Shown: positions 42,716 through 53,019, numbered from the stretch's first letter. The stretch is 64,000 nt of DNA from Undaria pinnatifida (GCA_012845835.1 JABAKD010000019.1:10450844-10514843), one strand, 5' to 3'. Program-made: numbers and translations. Notes: generated by a model not told the origin, from the letters alone.

Positions 42716-42893
42716 TTGTTCTCACATTAACTCGCATAATCAAGTCCGTGGTGACAGGACAGGCTCCAGTCACTCTGGAGCTGAGGAATACCCCAGGGAA
42801 AAAACACAAAACAACCCAAGGTGGTACACGCATTTATCACAGCTGACGGAATCCATACCTCCACCAGACACATATAAAAGTGAAATCGGGAGT
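42716..42893 (-). mobile_element. CAA-tailed retroposon, antisense copy
   Basis: + strand: CTTGTTGTTCTCACATTAAC, AAGTCCGTGGTGACAGGACA, GGCTCCAGTCACTCTGGAGC, TACCCCAGGGAAAAAACACA, TTATCACAGCTGACGGA and AAAAGTGAAATCGGGA. The same order is at 57560-57757, giving a unit of about 190 bp. Confidence 0.75.
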
Positions 42894-43039
42894 CCGTCTA
42901 CGGTGCGCCAGGTCCATACCGGTGCATACGACTCATTACTCGCGCCTGGAAAAACCGACTATACCGCTTGCTACCCAAGAAGGACTACCACGTATATATT
43001 ACACGTAGTATCCATCACTACGCATACGCACGACAGACG

Positions 43040-43262
43040 CAAGTCAATTGGAAAAAAGAAACAAAGAAAAGAAGAGAAAACAAAGGAAGGGAAAGGAAAG
43101 AAGATAAAGGAAAGGAAAGGAAAGAAGATAAAGGAAAGGAAACAAAAGAGAAGAAAGCGAAAAAAAAAGCGAAAGAGGAAAGGAAAGAAAAGAAAAGACA
43201 AGAAAAGCAAGATAATACAAGACAAGAAGAGGAAGCAAGGAAAGGCAAAGATGAAAAAAAAA
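43040..43262 (+). repeat. Polypurine tract
   Basis: About 220 bp almost without C or T: GAAAGGAAAGAAGATAAAGG units, repeated at least twice exactly. Lys/Glu-rich and Phe/Leu-rich frames over it are artefacts. Such tracts can form triplex DNA. Confidence 0.9.
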
Positions 43263-43659
43263 GTCATACTCGCAGACCCTAGGAATTGACTAAAAAAGAC
43301 GGCATTGGGCTCATAGAGGGTATCAAGTGCATCATCCATAACATGTACCAGGTATTCCACTTTGATGAAAAAAAACAGCAGTAACGGTGAAAACATGAAC
43401 CCACAATATCGGAAGGACGTACAGGTCAGACAGGAAACACGAGACGGGGAGAGAGGAGAGAGAGATAGAGAGAGAGCAGCGCATGCTCCCGGATCCCCTC
43501 CCACGACACATGACCCCGGACCGATTCGTCCACGACAAACAAGCAAGAACCAACTTCGTAAAACGATCAAATAGACTTTCAAGGCATCAACCAAACTATC
43601 CCAATCGCTTTCAAAACTTCGTTCACCGCAAAAGGTTAGTTTCACAGATCCCTGCGCAT

Positions 43660-43860
43660 TTCATCTTATTTTTCTCTCGTCCCTTCTACTATACTATTTT
43701 CGCGCGTTTCCTCTCTCCTTCTCCCTCCCCAGACGTAACTCAAGAGATCCGGGGTCACCAAACAGGGTCATCCCCCCCCTCTCCACTACGGTACGCGCCG
43801 TCGTTATTATCGCGGGGAAAATCCAGCTATTTCTTCCCTCGTCGACTCGCGTCCAACTGC
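43660..43860 (-). repeat. Family D copy
   Basis: TCTCCCTCCCCAGACGTAAC, GATCCGGGGTCACCAAACAG, CTACGGTACGCGCCGTCGTT, TTCTTCCCTCGTCGACTCGC. Confidence 0.75.
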
Positions 43861-44019
43861 TGCTGTGTCTTCCGACGTGTGTACGTATGTATGATACGTA
43901 TCCTTTTTTTTTTGCCGCTGCATAAACACTCCCACACCAATTCCAAGTAATTTTCCCTGAGCAAGGTGGGTGCGGTGCAAGTTTACTTCCTCGGGACAAG
44001 AAAAAAAAATACTAAGAAA

Positions 44020-44180
44020 AATCTGACAATCTACGACGGCAGCATCTGCCACACGAACCAGCCGGGGCTGGCTGTGGTGTGCTCGGGGACGTGTCCGGAG
44101 TGCAATGGGAAGAGATGCACGGGCCCCGAGCAGCACGGAGATACCTACGCACGTACTGGCCACACGATCTTCCCTAGCAC
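44020..44180 (+). other. Cys-rich open segment, unknown
   Basis: In a + frame open from 43966: TIYDGSICHTNQPGLAVVCS and GTCPECNGKRCTGPEQHG. The five Cys and the high GC stand out from the surroundings, but no start, splice site or family is evident, and the frame runs on into the family-B element at 44200. Confidence 0.2.
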
Positions 44181-44302
44181 AGCAGGGGTCCCAAAACAAA
44201 GCGAGCGGTGGTGGTGCGAGAGCAATATGACCGCCTTATTGCGGGAACCCGCCTTATTCCTTCCAGTGCGAAAATCAACCAGTCGCGCCAAGCTGTTCGG
44301 AC

Positions 44303-44576
44303 TTTTTTTTTTATATCCTCCGGCGGTTGAAGAAAAAAATAAAAGCTCAACCCCTTCACAACTGGAAACCCGTTTGACAACATTACTTGGATTTAGTATA
44401 GGGAGGGGTTCGGGGGCTCTAAAGGGGTTAACCTCACCACACTTCCACGTATTTTTGTACGCACGTCGTGTGTCGATCTAACTCAATTGCCTTCGCAATC
44501 CAGCTGGTTTTCTGGCGTGTCCTTCGGTGCCCACTATAGCGATAGCGTGAGCTGTCCCTATCGGCGGCCCCCGTTA
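44303..44576 (-). mobile_element. SINE2 copy, 5'-truncated, inserted in family B
   Basis: T tail at 44303, then ATATCCTCCGGCGG, CTCACCACACTTCCACGTAT, GATCTAACTCAATTGCCTTC and GCAATCCAGCTGGTTTTC to CCCCGTTA. An imperfect duplication flanks it: CTGTTCGGAC at 44293-44302 and CTGTTTTGAC at 44577-44586. Confidence 0.8.
44349..44432 (+). mobile_element. Family K element (84 bp) inside SINE2
   Basis: Begins AACCCCTTCACAACTGGAAA and ends GGGGGCTCTAAAGGGGTTAA plus C, with inverted AACCCCTT/AAGGGGTT ends. CTC flanks it on both sides (44346-44348, 44433-44435). Related copies: 44735-44815 (+), 47998-48080 (-); more diverged: 44868-44935 and 16310-16405. Confidence 0.7.
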
Positions 44577-44699
44577 CTGTTTTGACCGCCTGATATCGGG
44601 ACACAGCCTTAAATCGGGATGCCGCCTTATTGGGGGACCTCCACTACTAAAGAGGGTTGAGAACACCGGACCTTCCATATTCCAGGTCGCTATACAATA

Positions 44700-44940
44700 C
44701 CTGTGAGTCCCATATACCAACGCCTATTTAACTGGAAACCCGTTTTTGGGGACAAATTACTTGGAAGTAGTATAGGGAGGGGTTTTGGGGCTCTAAAAGG
44801 GGTAAATGGACCATATCATAAGGTTTAGTTGACCATGAAGGTTACTAAACCCTTCTAGCACCGCACTCCCGACATGTGGACAAAACACTTGGAATTAGAG
44901 TAGGAACATTTGAGGAGTTGGAAAAGGGTTAAAAACGATA
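44700..44940 (+). repeat. Two further family K copies
   Basis: 44735-44815: AACTGGAAACCCGTTTTTGG, GGACAAATTACTTGGAAGTA, GTATAGGGAGGGGTTTTGGG, GCTCTAAAAGGGGTAAA. 44868-44935: a diverged form with TGGACAAAACACTTGGAATT and AAAAGGGTTAAA. Confidence 0.6.
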
Positions 44941-44984
44941 TTTCAAAATACAGCAATCGGTCGTGGTGGTCCCTCAATGGTGCC

Positions 44985-45335
44985 GTGCCTTGCCAGACGA
45001 CGATAGACGTACTAAAGTGGGACCCCGCACTATACTGAAATATTGTAGGACGAGGTCGTCACAAGGGATTGCCACCGCACTAAAGTGGGACCCTGCACTA
45101 AAGGTACCGCACTAACGTAGGACCACGACTAAACATCATTTCATTTTCACCGCGCTAAACTGGGATCCCGCACCAACGGGAACCGTACTAACATAGGACC
45201 ACGACTGCTTAGCATTATATTTTCACTGCACCCCGCACTAAAGGGTACTATACTAACGTAGGACCACGACTGTACATCACCATTTTTTACCGCCCTAAAC
45301 TGGGACCCCGCACTAAAGGGTACCGCACTAACGCG
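44985..45335 (+). repeat. Tandem repeat, ~80-85-bp unit
   Basis: About four units of CCGCACTAAACTGGGACCCC, GCACTAAAGGGTACCGCACT and AACGTAGGACCACGACTG. 25380-25460 has a distantly similar CACTATA/TATAGTG pattern. Confidence 0.85.
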
Positions 45336-45339
45336 GTAG

Positions 45340-45720
45340 CGTAGCTGCAATCCAAGATATCCGGCACGCCGACGGCGCCCCACAGCATCACCATTGAGGA
45401 GTCCCCCCTTGGGGGCGTAAAAACTCAAAACGGCGTGGTGAGTCGAGCTGACCGCCTCTGGACGCGCCCGCCCGCGCAGTGCACAGCCCAAATCCAGAAC
45501 ATACTTTGAAGAGCCCTTCCTTCGTAGCGAACGCTAACAAATTGAGATTTGGTGACGAAAAAACATCACGATTTGTGACATTTACAAGTTGGCAAAACGT
45601 AAAAATGTTTTCGAAAAAAAAATCGCGAACATCGGTTTGCTCTAACCTTTTGTCACGACTCGTGTGGCGCACTTTATTTTTCGTTCTACCCTTGACCCTT
45701 GTCCAAGTCCACAAGTGACC
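45340..45720 (+). repeat. Family E copy 1
   Basis: ATATCCGGCACGCCGACGGC, GGAGTCCCCCCTTGGGGGCG, TCCTTCGTAGCGAACGCTAA, TCACGATTTGTGACATTTAC. The same order returns at 46470-46760, about 1.1 kb later. Confidence 0.65.
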
Positions 45721-45954
45721 CTACTCTAATTCCTAGTGTTCGGTGCCCAAAACAGGGGTGCAGTCCAAATGGGCGAATAAGCCAAGGACTATGATACGTA
45801 GGAGCCATAGAACCACGCAGGGACGCGGGGTGCTATTTATTCACCTGGCACTGGTGTTTATTTATTTATTGCTCACTTTCCGTCAACTATCTTTGCCCTT
45901 TGTTTTCCGTCTTCTCCCTTCCTAGGCGAAACTTAGACACTGGTTTTTGGTGTT

Positions 45955-46145
45955 AATGTATTTTTTGCTCATCCCATCTATATTGTTTTCGCCCTCTTCC
46001 TCTTTCTCCCTTCCTAGACGTTGCTCAGATCCGGGGTCACCAAGCAGGCTCTTCTCCCCTCTCCCCACTAGGTTACACGCCTTCGTATTTATCGCGAAAA
46101 TACCTCAGCCCTTTCTTCTGACGTCGACTCGCATCCAATTGCTAT
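45955..46145 (-). repeat. Family D copy
   Basis: TCTCCCTTCCTAGACGTTGC, CAGATCCGGGGTCACCAAGC, CGCCTTCGTATTTATCGCGA, CTGACGTCGACTCGCATCCA. Confidence 0.75.
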
Positions 46146-46469
46146 ATTCCCAGAGATTTCGTAGGTACTCGAATTAAACTGTTTGTCAGTTGCATTGCAG
46201 TTTTTTTTCTTCGTTTTTTTTTCGCTTTTGCGACAACGCAAAAGCAGCCCGAAACAGAGCAGCAGTGGCGGAAAAGCGGGGGTTTTTCCCATGGCTGTTA
46301 TGGCCATGGCTCACGACAAACGCATATACAACTACTAGTGTAACAGCAGAGTACGTTAGACTCCATCAGCACCAACACCAGCGCCAGCACCTGCGCAAAC
46401 CCCATACGCTGCCAACAAATAACCCGAAGGAATGACGAAAAAAAATCACCAACGCGGGACCACAACTGT

Positions 46470-46760
46470 AATAAAATCAACGACATCCGGCACGCCGACG
46501 GGACCTCACAGCATTGCCAATAAGGAGTCTCCCCGCGGGGTCTTAAAAAATCAAAACGGGCTGGTGGGTCTCGCTGACGGCCCCCGGACGTGCCCGCGCA
46601 CTACACCAACGGCCAATAAGCATAACCTGCTTCTACTCTAAAGAGCTATTCCTTCGTAACGAGCGCCAACAAAGTACGATTCGCGACCAAAAAACAAGAA
46701 ATCACGATTCTTGATGGTTTCAGCGATTTTGCCAGGCGTTCTTCCAATACAGGGAATGTT
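46470..46760 (+). repeat. Family E copy 2
   Basis: ACATCCGGCACGCCGACGGG, GGAGTCTCCCCGCGGGGTCT, TCCTTCGTAACGAGCGCCAA, GAAATCACGATTCTTGATGG. Confidence 0.65.
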
Positions 46761-47990
46761 AATGACAGTGCCCTGGTTTTCGACTGTCGACGCTGTGTCT
46801 GTCGAGGAGTTTGCTGCTTGACAGTCGCACGAGGGGCCAAACGTCTGTCAACCGACAAATTTGCTGGAGATGGGCACCGGATAGACAAAACGGCGAAAAC
46901 GGCGAATCCGCGGTTTTTGGAAGCCCAGCAGGCGTGCGTGATGTCGAGGGGTTGTTCAAAACAAGAGCTGGCAGATTTTGAGCTCCGTTAACCGGTTCGG
47001 TTAACCGGTTAAACCGGTTATGAACACCGGTTTAACCGGCAATCAAAAAATCGGTTGACTTGTTTTACACTAAAACGCGCCTGCAGCAGCGAACAGCGTA
47101 TTCACAAACACGTTAATAAACGTGACAGCATGACAGTTGGTTGATCCAACGTCAATTGTGCCTGGACCAGCTACCACGTATTTATTACTCTAGAACGTGA
47201 TTGCAACCTGAAAGTAGATGGACCCAGCATCAATTGTGACGGATAGTCCACGTTGCATCACTCGCACACACAAAACACGCACAATACGTCGTACACTCAC
47301 CAGTCCCGCCCGCCACCGCTCCGACATGAGCCAAGAGGTTGTTTGGGTCGATGCAGGAGTCACCGTCGCCGTTGCACAGCTGTAGTGCAAGTTGAATCCC
47401 GACCCGCTGTGGAGCTATATTTTTTTTTTTAACGGGTTAAAAGAATTTTTGTGTTGACGTACTTCATTGGTTTTTCGTTTCGCCACGTTTCCTTTCCAGC
47501 TCAACTCTCGCGGGAGCTCTCGCACTCAACGGTCTTCTGGACACAAGCCGTGTTCACAGATCTTTCTGCACCCCCGGTGAATGTCTTCACTTACAGGATG
47601 CGGTCCTGATTGCTTTGATTTTGCGGAGGTTTTACAGTAAGTCGTGTCAGGTATATAATAGTCAGGTATATAGAGATAAGCAGTGCAACTGAGCTGTTGC
47701 CTATACTCGTCGCACAATGGTAGCCGTGACGCTGATTTAAGAAGGTTCACGAGCATAGAGTGCGCGGGTTTCTGGTTGAGGGGTGGTTTTGACGCAGTCT
47801 GACGTCGTGCGTAACAAAGAAAACGATTACTTTCCAGCTGATCAGCATCACATACGTGGCAATCCACCTCAAAAGAGACGCGTTATTGGCGAACGGAACC
47901 AAACACGCACTTTTCAATACACCACAACGTGGCACTCAAAGAAAACCAACCCGATTTGCAATGTCGTGGATGCTTTTTACCACTTTAAAC
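46760..47990. other. Intergenic, with AACCGGTT cluster
   Basis: 46985-47040 repeats TTAACCGGTTAAACCGGTTA-type words; 48090-48150 has related GGTAACCGGTTAAG and GGTTAAACCG. These could be the two ends of one ~1.1-kb element. 47470-47600 resembles an antisense SINE1 fragment (TTCTGGACACAAGCCGTGTT). No gene. Confidence 0.4.
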
Positions 47991-47997
47991 GCGGTTT

Positions 47998-48080
47998 AAC
48001 CCCTTCGAAGCCCCAAATCCCCTTTCTATACCAACTTCAAGTGAATTTGTCCCCAAAGTAAAGGATTTCCAGTTGTACAG
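47998..48080 (-). repeat. Family K copy, antisense
   Basis: AACCCCTTCGAAGCCCCAAA, TCCCCTTTCTATACCAACTT, GAATTTGTCCCCAAAG, GGATTTCCAGTTGTA. Confidence 0.65.
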
Positions 48081-48154
48081 GCGTATATCGGTTTTCGGGT
48101 AACCGGTTAAGAGACAGAAAAAAAAACGGTTAAACCGTTTTTCTTGTTTAGAAG

Positions 48155-48415
48155 GAGTCATACTACGGTAGCCCCCCCCAACTTTTCATTAGCGAAATGA
48201 CGGTTTCGAAACCAGCTCCCGGTCGTATCTCCTGAAACATGGTGTCTTTCAACACCCCAACGTCATCGATCGATGGGCCTTTGCATACAAGAGATACATT
48301 TGAATATTTTTCATTCAATAGTATCATTTCTTGTGTCAAGCAGCCCTGAAACGTTCGAAAAGAAAATCGCTGGTGTTGGGGGGTGGTGTTGGGGGGGGCT
48401 ATCGTAGAATCAGTC
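48155..48415 (+). mobile_element. MITE-G copy
   Basis: GAGTCATACTACGGTAGCCC left and GGGGGGGCTATCGTAGAATC plus AGTC right. Flanks GAAG and AAAG match at three of four bases. The inside is TTCGAAACCAGCTCCCGGTC, AACACCCCAACGTCATCGAT, TCTTGTGTCAAGCAGCCCTG. Confidence 0.85.
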
Positions 48416-48419
48416 AAAG

Positions 48420-48665
48420 AACGCCTCCTATCCGGTTTTCGGTTTTTCGCGAACGTCATCCGGTGCCCACCTCTATTCCTGACAAAAAAAAAAGTGAGAT
48501 TCGTGACAAAACCTCACGATTTGTGGCATTTCCAAAAATTGGAAAAAATGTCACTTTTTCCAAAAAGGTACGATTTTCAATTTCGTTCTTATGTAACGAG
48601 TTTTTGTCACGATTCGTGATCTACTGCCACTTGTTTTTTTTCGCTAGGGACGGCCCTTAAATAAA
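48420..48665 (+). repeat. GTGACA-rich dispersed repeat (family E-like)
   Basis: GTGAGATTCGTGACAAAACC, TCACGATTTGTGGCATTTCC, AGTTTTTGTCACGATTCGTG. Similar to 45540-45720 and 50340-50660. Confidence 0.45.
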
Positions 48666-48671
48666 TTAGCC

Positions 48672-48767
48672 GACTGATTCTTCCCACGATAGCTGCCCCC
48701 AAAACCAGCGATTTTCCTTTTTTTTCTTGAACGAACGCTTCATGGCTGCTCGACACGAAGAAGGGCG

Positions 48768-48803
<36 letters not shown>

Positions 48804-49116
48804 TATCCTCCGGCGGACGGGGAAAAATAAAGCTTTAGCTCACCACACTTCCACGTATTTTCATACGCGTCGTGTGTCGATTTAACTCAGTTGCTTTCGC
48901 AGCCCAACGCTAGCTGGCGCACCCTTCGGGTCCCATTGTAGGTATAGCGTAAGCTGTTATCTCCACACATTCTGTCTTGTTTGCAAAGGACGATCGAACA
49001 ATCACGTCTGGGTGGCAAGGGGCACCGTATTTCAGAAGGTACGGCCGGGAGCTGTTTTTTTTCAAAACCGGCGATTTCGTTGAAGAAAAGTTGGGGGGGC
49101 TACCGTAGTAAGACTC
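48672..49116 (-). mobile_element. MITE-G copy with AGCC target duplication, split by SINE2
   Basis: GACTGATTCTTCCCACGATA left, GGGGGGGCTACCGTAGTAAG plus ACTC right. AGCC precedes (48668-48671) and follows (49117-49120). It is interrupted at about 48771-48960 by an (AT)n run and an antisense SINE2 3' portion. Confidence 0.85.
48771..48960 (-). mobile_element. SINE2 3' portion inside MITE-G
   Basis: (AT)n at 48773-48800, then TTTTTATCCTCCGGCGGACG, AAGCTTTAGCTCACCACACT, CATACGCGTCGTGTGTCGAT, TTGCTTTCGCAGCCCAACGC. The AT run takes the place of the A tail. Confidence 0.8.
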
Positions 49117-49119
49117 AGC

Positions 49120-49365
49120 CCTCTTTCAAGTCCACAAATGATCCTACAACAATCCTAGAGCGTTTTGTGCCCTCCGAAAGGGTAGAGTCCTGAAGGCTTC
49201 AACACGTCTAGGACCACGTGGGCGCCATACAGCAGTACAAACAAGGATCTGTCTTCCCTGAGACGCAAATCATGAACAGGGAAATACTCCTTCTCATGTA
49301 TGAAACACAACGTACCCGGTATAGTATACTTCGAAGTATATGTACAAGTACATACAATTCGACGC
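49120..49365. other. Unassigned stretch
   Basis: Nothing recognised apart from short palindromic words (CTTCGAAG, TGTACAAGTACA) just before the family-D copy. Confidence 0.35.
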
Positions 49366-49367
49366 GA

Positions 49368-49530
49368 GTCGACGAGGAAAGAACATGCAGAATTCTTCTC
49401 GCGATAAAAATGAAGACGCGTACCGTAGTCGGGAGGGGGGAGGAGGGCCCGCCATATGACCCCGGATCTGAGTTACTACTGGGACGGAGGGAGGGCGAGA
49501 GTAGTGCGTGGATAACAAAAGGGATGCAGG
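49368..49530 (+). repeat. Family D copy
   Basis: GACGCGAGTCGACGAGGAAA, TTCTTCTCGCGATAAAAATG, GACCCCGGATCTGAGTTACT, GCGAGAGTAGTGCGTGGATA. Confidence 0.75.
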
Positions 49531-49534
49531 AGAA

Positions 49535-50830
49535 AAATAAGAAGATATGTAGACACAAGCCTGTCGGGCACCGCGTAGCATTACGAACGCATGACAACAA
49601 AAACGCACCATCTGGGACGAGACTTCCCGTGATTACTTTATCCACAACGAGCAACGAGGGGGGCACATACAACCAAAACGGTCGCCTTGAAAGGATCTCG
49701 TCGGGATCTGTCCGCAGGCGCATCGCTCGGGGTTTCACTCTCCCCGGTGCCGGTGCGAGAAAATCACCCCAGAAACTCCTCCAAAGGCATGTGATATTTT
49801 GCGTGGTTTACGGCAAATCACAGGCCCGCCAGAAATAACCTGCTATCGTATCCTATTTGGAATGAGCATCAGATTTTTATTGTGACACCACCCTTGACCA
49901 ACCATAGAGCACAGGCTATTACATTGGATTTTGTGTAGCGCTCGCCGCTGAGCCCGATTTCTTAGTTCAATTTCTTAAGTGACCGCCCTAAAAGTGAGCC
50001 ATACTTTCCTATTACACACCTTACCAGGAACCTTATTCGCGAGTCTATGTTCTGTGTACCGGTTCGTACTGGTTTGAGTGTTGTTCCCCGGTTTACTGTG
50101 GCCGTATGGTGGAAACCCTTGATTTTCGTGCATCAGGTCGGCGCGGGACGTGGGATCTTGGTGCCAAGCAAATAGGTCAGGAGAAAGCACTTCCACCCCT
50201 TGACAGACGGAAATTTTCCAAAAAATATTTTGACTAACGCCAAAATACTAGGTTTTGGTGCGGAACGATCGGCTTCACTCGCTTGACCGCTGCACGTTTT
50301 CCCTTGACTGGCCGTCTCCTGGCGTCTTTGGTGCCAAGTGGACCTTGGCCGAGAGCGATTAAGAAGGGTCATTTCTGAAACGAACACAAAAAAATGGCAG
50401 GAAAAAATCGCGGCAAAACGCGTGGCAAGTACAACAAAAAAACGTGGCATTTGTCGGGAGAATCCTAATTTGCTTTGTAATATCAAAAGCCTTGAAAGTT
50501 TCAAGAAAAGAAAAACATGTCGCGGGATGGCTTCTTGACCAACGACAAAAAACAAACGAACGATCAGCGATACCTACTTGTTTGTTGCAAAACGCGACAG
50601 TTCAAAAAGTTTCTGAAAACGTCGGAAAAATCGTGACTTTTTGCGTTCGTTAGGAATGGCCCTAAATAAACCAAGGCAAGTTTTGGGTGAGTGCTCAGGT
50701 CCGAGTGGGATTGAGTCGGCGTAGAGTCAGGGTTAGAACCGGGCGGGTGTGGGCAGGGTCGACTTTTGGTGGATCACGTCGGCGTGGGATGCGGGACCAA
50801 GGCGCCAAGTGGACCCTGACAGAAGCTATT
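49535..50830. other. Intergenic, with GTGCCAAGTGGACC repeats
   Basis: Pieces around CGGCGTGGGATGCGGGACCA and GCGCCAAGTGGACC recur at 50125-50175, 50325-50350, 50775-50815 and 51285-51310. 50340-50660 resembles family E. No gene recognised. Confidence 0.4.
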
Positions 50831-51110
50831 AACGGTGATCAAGTGGTGCATTCCACAGCCGTCAGTTTTATCCCCCTCCAAAACGGGGTTTATAGTTTCC
50901 GTGAACAGATTGGTTAACATCACGCTGTGGACCCTGGTACACGCTAGTTCTAAGGGGACTCGCCGACCTATGTCCTTAATGAGGACACACACCCAGTGAT
51001 GCGCGCGATCGGAGTATCTCACACAGCTTGCAAAGATGAGTTTCGACGAAATCTCCCTAAAACCTTTGATTTCACAGCTGGAGTGTATTTCAATATTTTT
51101 TAATATACCT
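50830..51110 (+). repeat. Family C copy
   Basis: AAGTGGTGCATTCCACAGCC, GGGGTTTATAGTTTCCGTGA, GACTCGCCGACCTATGTCCT, TAATGAGGACACACACCCAG, CGCGCGATCGGAGTATCTCA, GCTTGCAAAGATGAGTTTCG. Confidence 0.75.
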
Positions 51111-51745
51111 ACGTAGGGTCAGGTTGGAGCAAAGGTGTCATCGGTTGACGGCACTCTTGCCCCTTAGGACAGCCGTCTAGGAACTCCACACACTAAAACC
51201 AATATGATAAGTACAAAGACGTCTTGACGGGTCAAACCTAGACCGTCAACCGTCATCTTCGGATTGGCCCCGTCCGGGTGAGAATAAATTGGCGTGGGAC
51301 GAGGGTGCCAGGCGAGAGGAAGCAGAATCAATAGCAGCGTCGGCCTGCTATTTTCTCCCACAGGCTTACGTCTACAAAATGTTGTACAAATCCAATCCAG
51401 GAAACATGAGCTATCATGCATGGGCCACGCACATCTTACGACTCCCGATCGACAATAATACGATCTGTAAATCTAAATAGGCCATGCAGACTATGTAGAC
51501 CAGTTTTGTTATCAACCGGTTTTGGATTTCAGACGCGTTTTTTTTTAAAACAAAAATCGACGATGACGACATCGGCCACATGAAACAATTCGGGATGCTA
51601 CGTAGGTGCAATCGGAGGCGTGTTCGAACTGCAACACAAGAAGCTGTGAGGCAAGCAAGCGTGAGGTATGACGATACTCGGACTGCATCAAGCTCCATCC
51701 TATCATAGACGATTGATTAGATCGCGCTCGTCGCTTTTTGGTCTG
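51110..51745. other. Intergenic, unassigned
   Basis: No repeat family or gene recognised. Confidence 0.35.
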
Positions 51746-51905
51746 TATGAATGGTCCCACACGGGTTTAGCATTTTTTGGTTCGTTTGTGTTTTTGTGTT
51801 CCCTGGGGTATTTCTCAGCTCCAGAGTGACTGGAGCCTGTCCTGTGACCACGGACTGGACTATGCGAGTTAATGTGAGAGCAACAACATCTACAACATCA
51901 ACATC

Positions 51906-51964
<59 letters not shown>

Positions 51965-51965
51965 G
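51745..51965 (+). mobile_element. CAA-tailed retroposon copy
   Basis: TTTTTGTGTTCCCTGGGGTA, CAGCTCCAGAGTGACTGGAG, CCTGTCCTGTGACCACGGAC, then an uninterrupted CAA tail of about 60 bp. Confidence 0.8.
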
Positions 51966-52490
51966 ATCTGCTCTTGAGGGACATATAGGAAGAATCATGA
52001 TGTACTGTCCAGTACTGCCAAATACAGGAGGACAGGACAGGACAGGACAGGACAGCAGCAAACACACAAAAAAAACACATCAAACAGCGCTGCTGGATTC
52101 GCATGTAAAATACGCTTGAGCAGCTTTTTTACAAGTCCTTCCGACTCTAGTCAAATGACACAATAACACCGACAAAAAATACCCGACTACCCACAACGGC
52201 AGCAAAAAAAAAGAGCAAGTAAAAGCCATATTCTAACTGCGTTACGAACCACCGTGCACAATAAGTACTGCTGTACTACACCTGCTGCCAGACCTCTATG
52301 CTCTACACATCATTATATACCGGACACCCATGCTTTCACGTACACGTATAGCTTATGTGGTAAGAAAACACGAGCATCAGATAGTAGCCGTTGCCTTCCC
52401 CCCCCCCTCTACGACTAATCCATTACATGTAGATTGGTATGTGGTGAAAAACACGAGCGCATCATGTCGTACCCCGTTGTCTTTTTTTTC
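51965..52490. other. Intergenic, with GGACA run
   Basis: (GGACA)n at 52027-52054; otherwise unassigned. Confidence 0.4.
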
Positions 52491-52494
52491 TACT

Positions 52495-52785
52495 ACTGGT
52501 ACTCGTGATCTACTATCTTCGCACTTTTTCTTTCTCCTCTTCCCGCCCTAATACTCGTACCTCAGACCCGAGGTCACTGAGCAGAGGCTCCTCTCCCACC
52601 TCCCCACTACGATACGCGCCCCGATTCTTATCGCGCGAAAACAACTCAGCACATTCTTTCCTCGTCGACTCGCGTCTAACATTATGGTCGTTTGGTCCTG
52701 GAGGCAATCGTATCATACGAGTACCGAACAACACGCAAGGCAGCACACCCCCCCAGCTACAATCGCACGTAAACACATACAAATT

Positions 52786-52817
<32 letters not shown>

Positions 52818-52990
52818 CACAAATCCACGCGGGTCGACGAGGGGAGAAAATGCTGAAGTCTTGTCGCGATAAAAACGAAGGCGCTGTACCGTAGTGGGGG
52901 GGGGGGGAGGAGGGCCCGCTATGTGATCCCGGATCTGAGTTACTGCTGGGAGGGAGCGCGAAAGAAGTGCCAGGATGATAAATGGGATAC
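52495..52990. repeat. Inverted pair of family D around an (AT)n core
   Basis: Antisense D at 52495-52680 (CTCAGACCCGAGGTCACTGA, TTTCCTCGTCGACTCGCGTC) faces sense D at 52825-52990 (GCGGGTCGACGAGGGGAGAA, GTGATCCCGGATCTGAGTTA). The ~145-bp spacer holds an (AT)n run at 52787-52811. The arms could fold into a long hairpin. Confidence 0.8.
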
Positions 52991-53019
52991 AAAAAAGGAA
53001 AGAAAGAAACTAGGGGGTT

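Larger units (their letters stand above)
44200..44645 (+). repeat. Family B element with SINE2 and family K nested inside
   Basis: B sequence at 44215-44302 (GAGAGCAATATGACCGCCTT, CCGCCTTATTCCTTCCAGTG, CAGTCGCGCC) resumes at 44577 (TTTTGACCGCCTGATATCGG, GCCGCCTTATTGGGGGACCT). In between is an antisense SINE2 (44303-44576), itself split by family K (44349-44432). Confidence 0.8.

Noticed and set aside
42968-43289. Lys/Glu-rich protein
   Set aside because: Polypurine tract; the frame has no other content.
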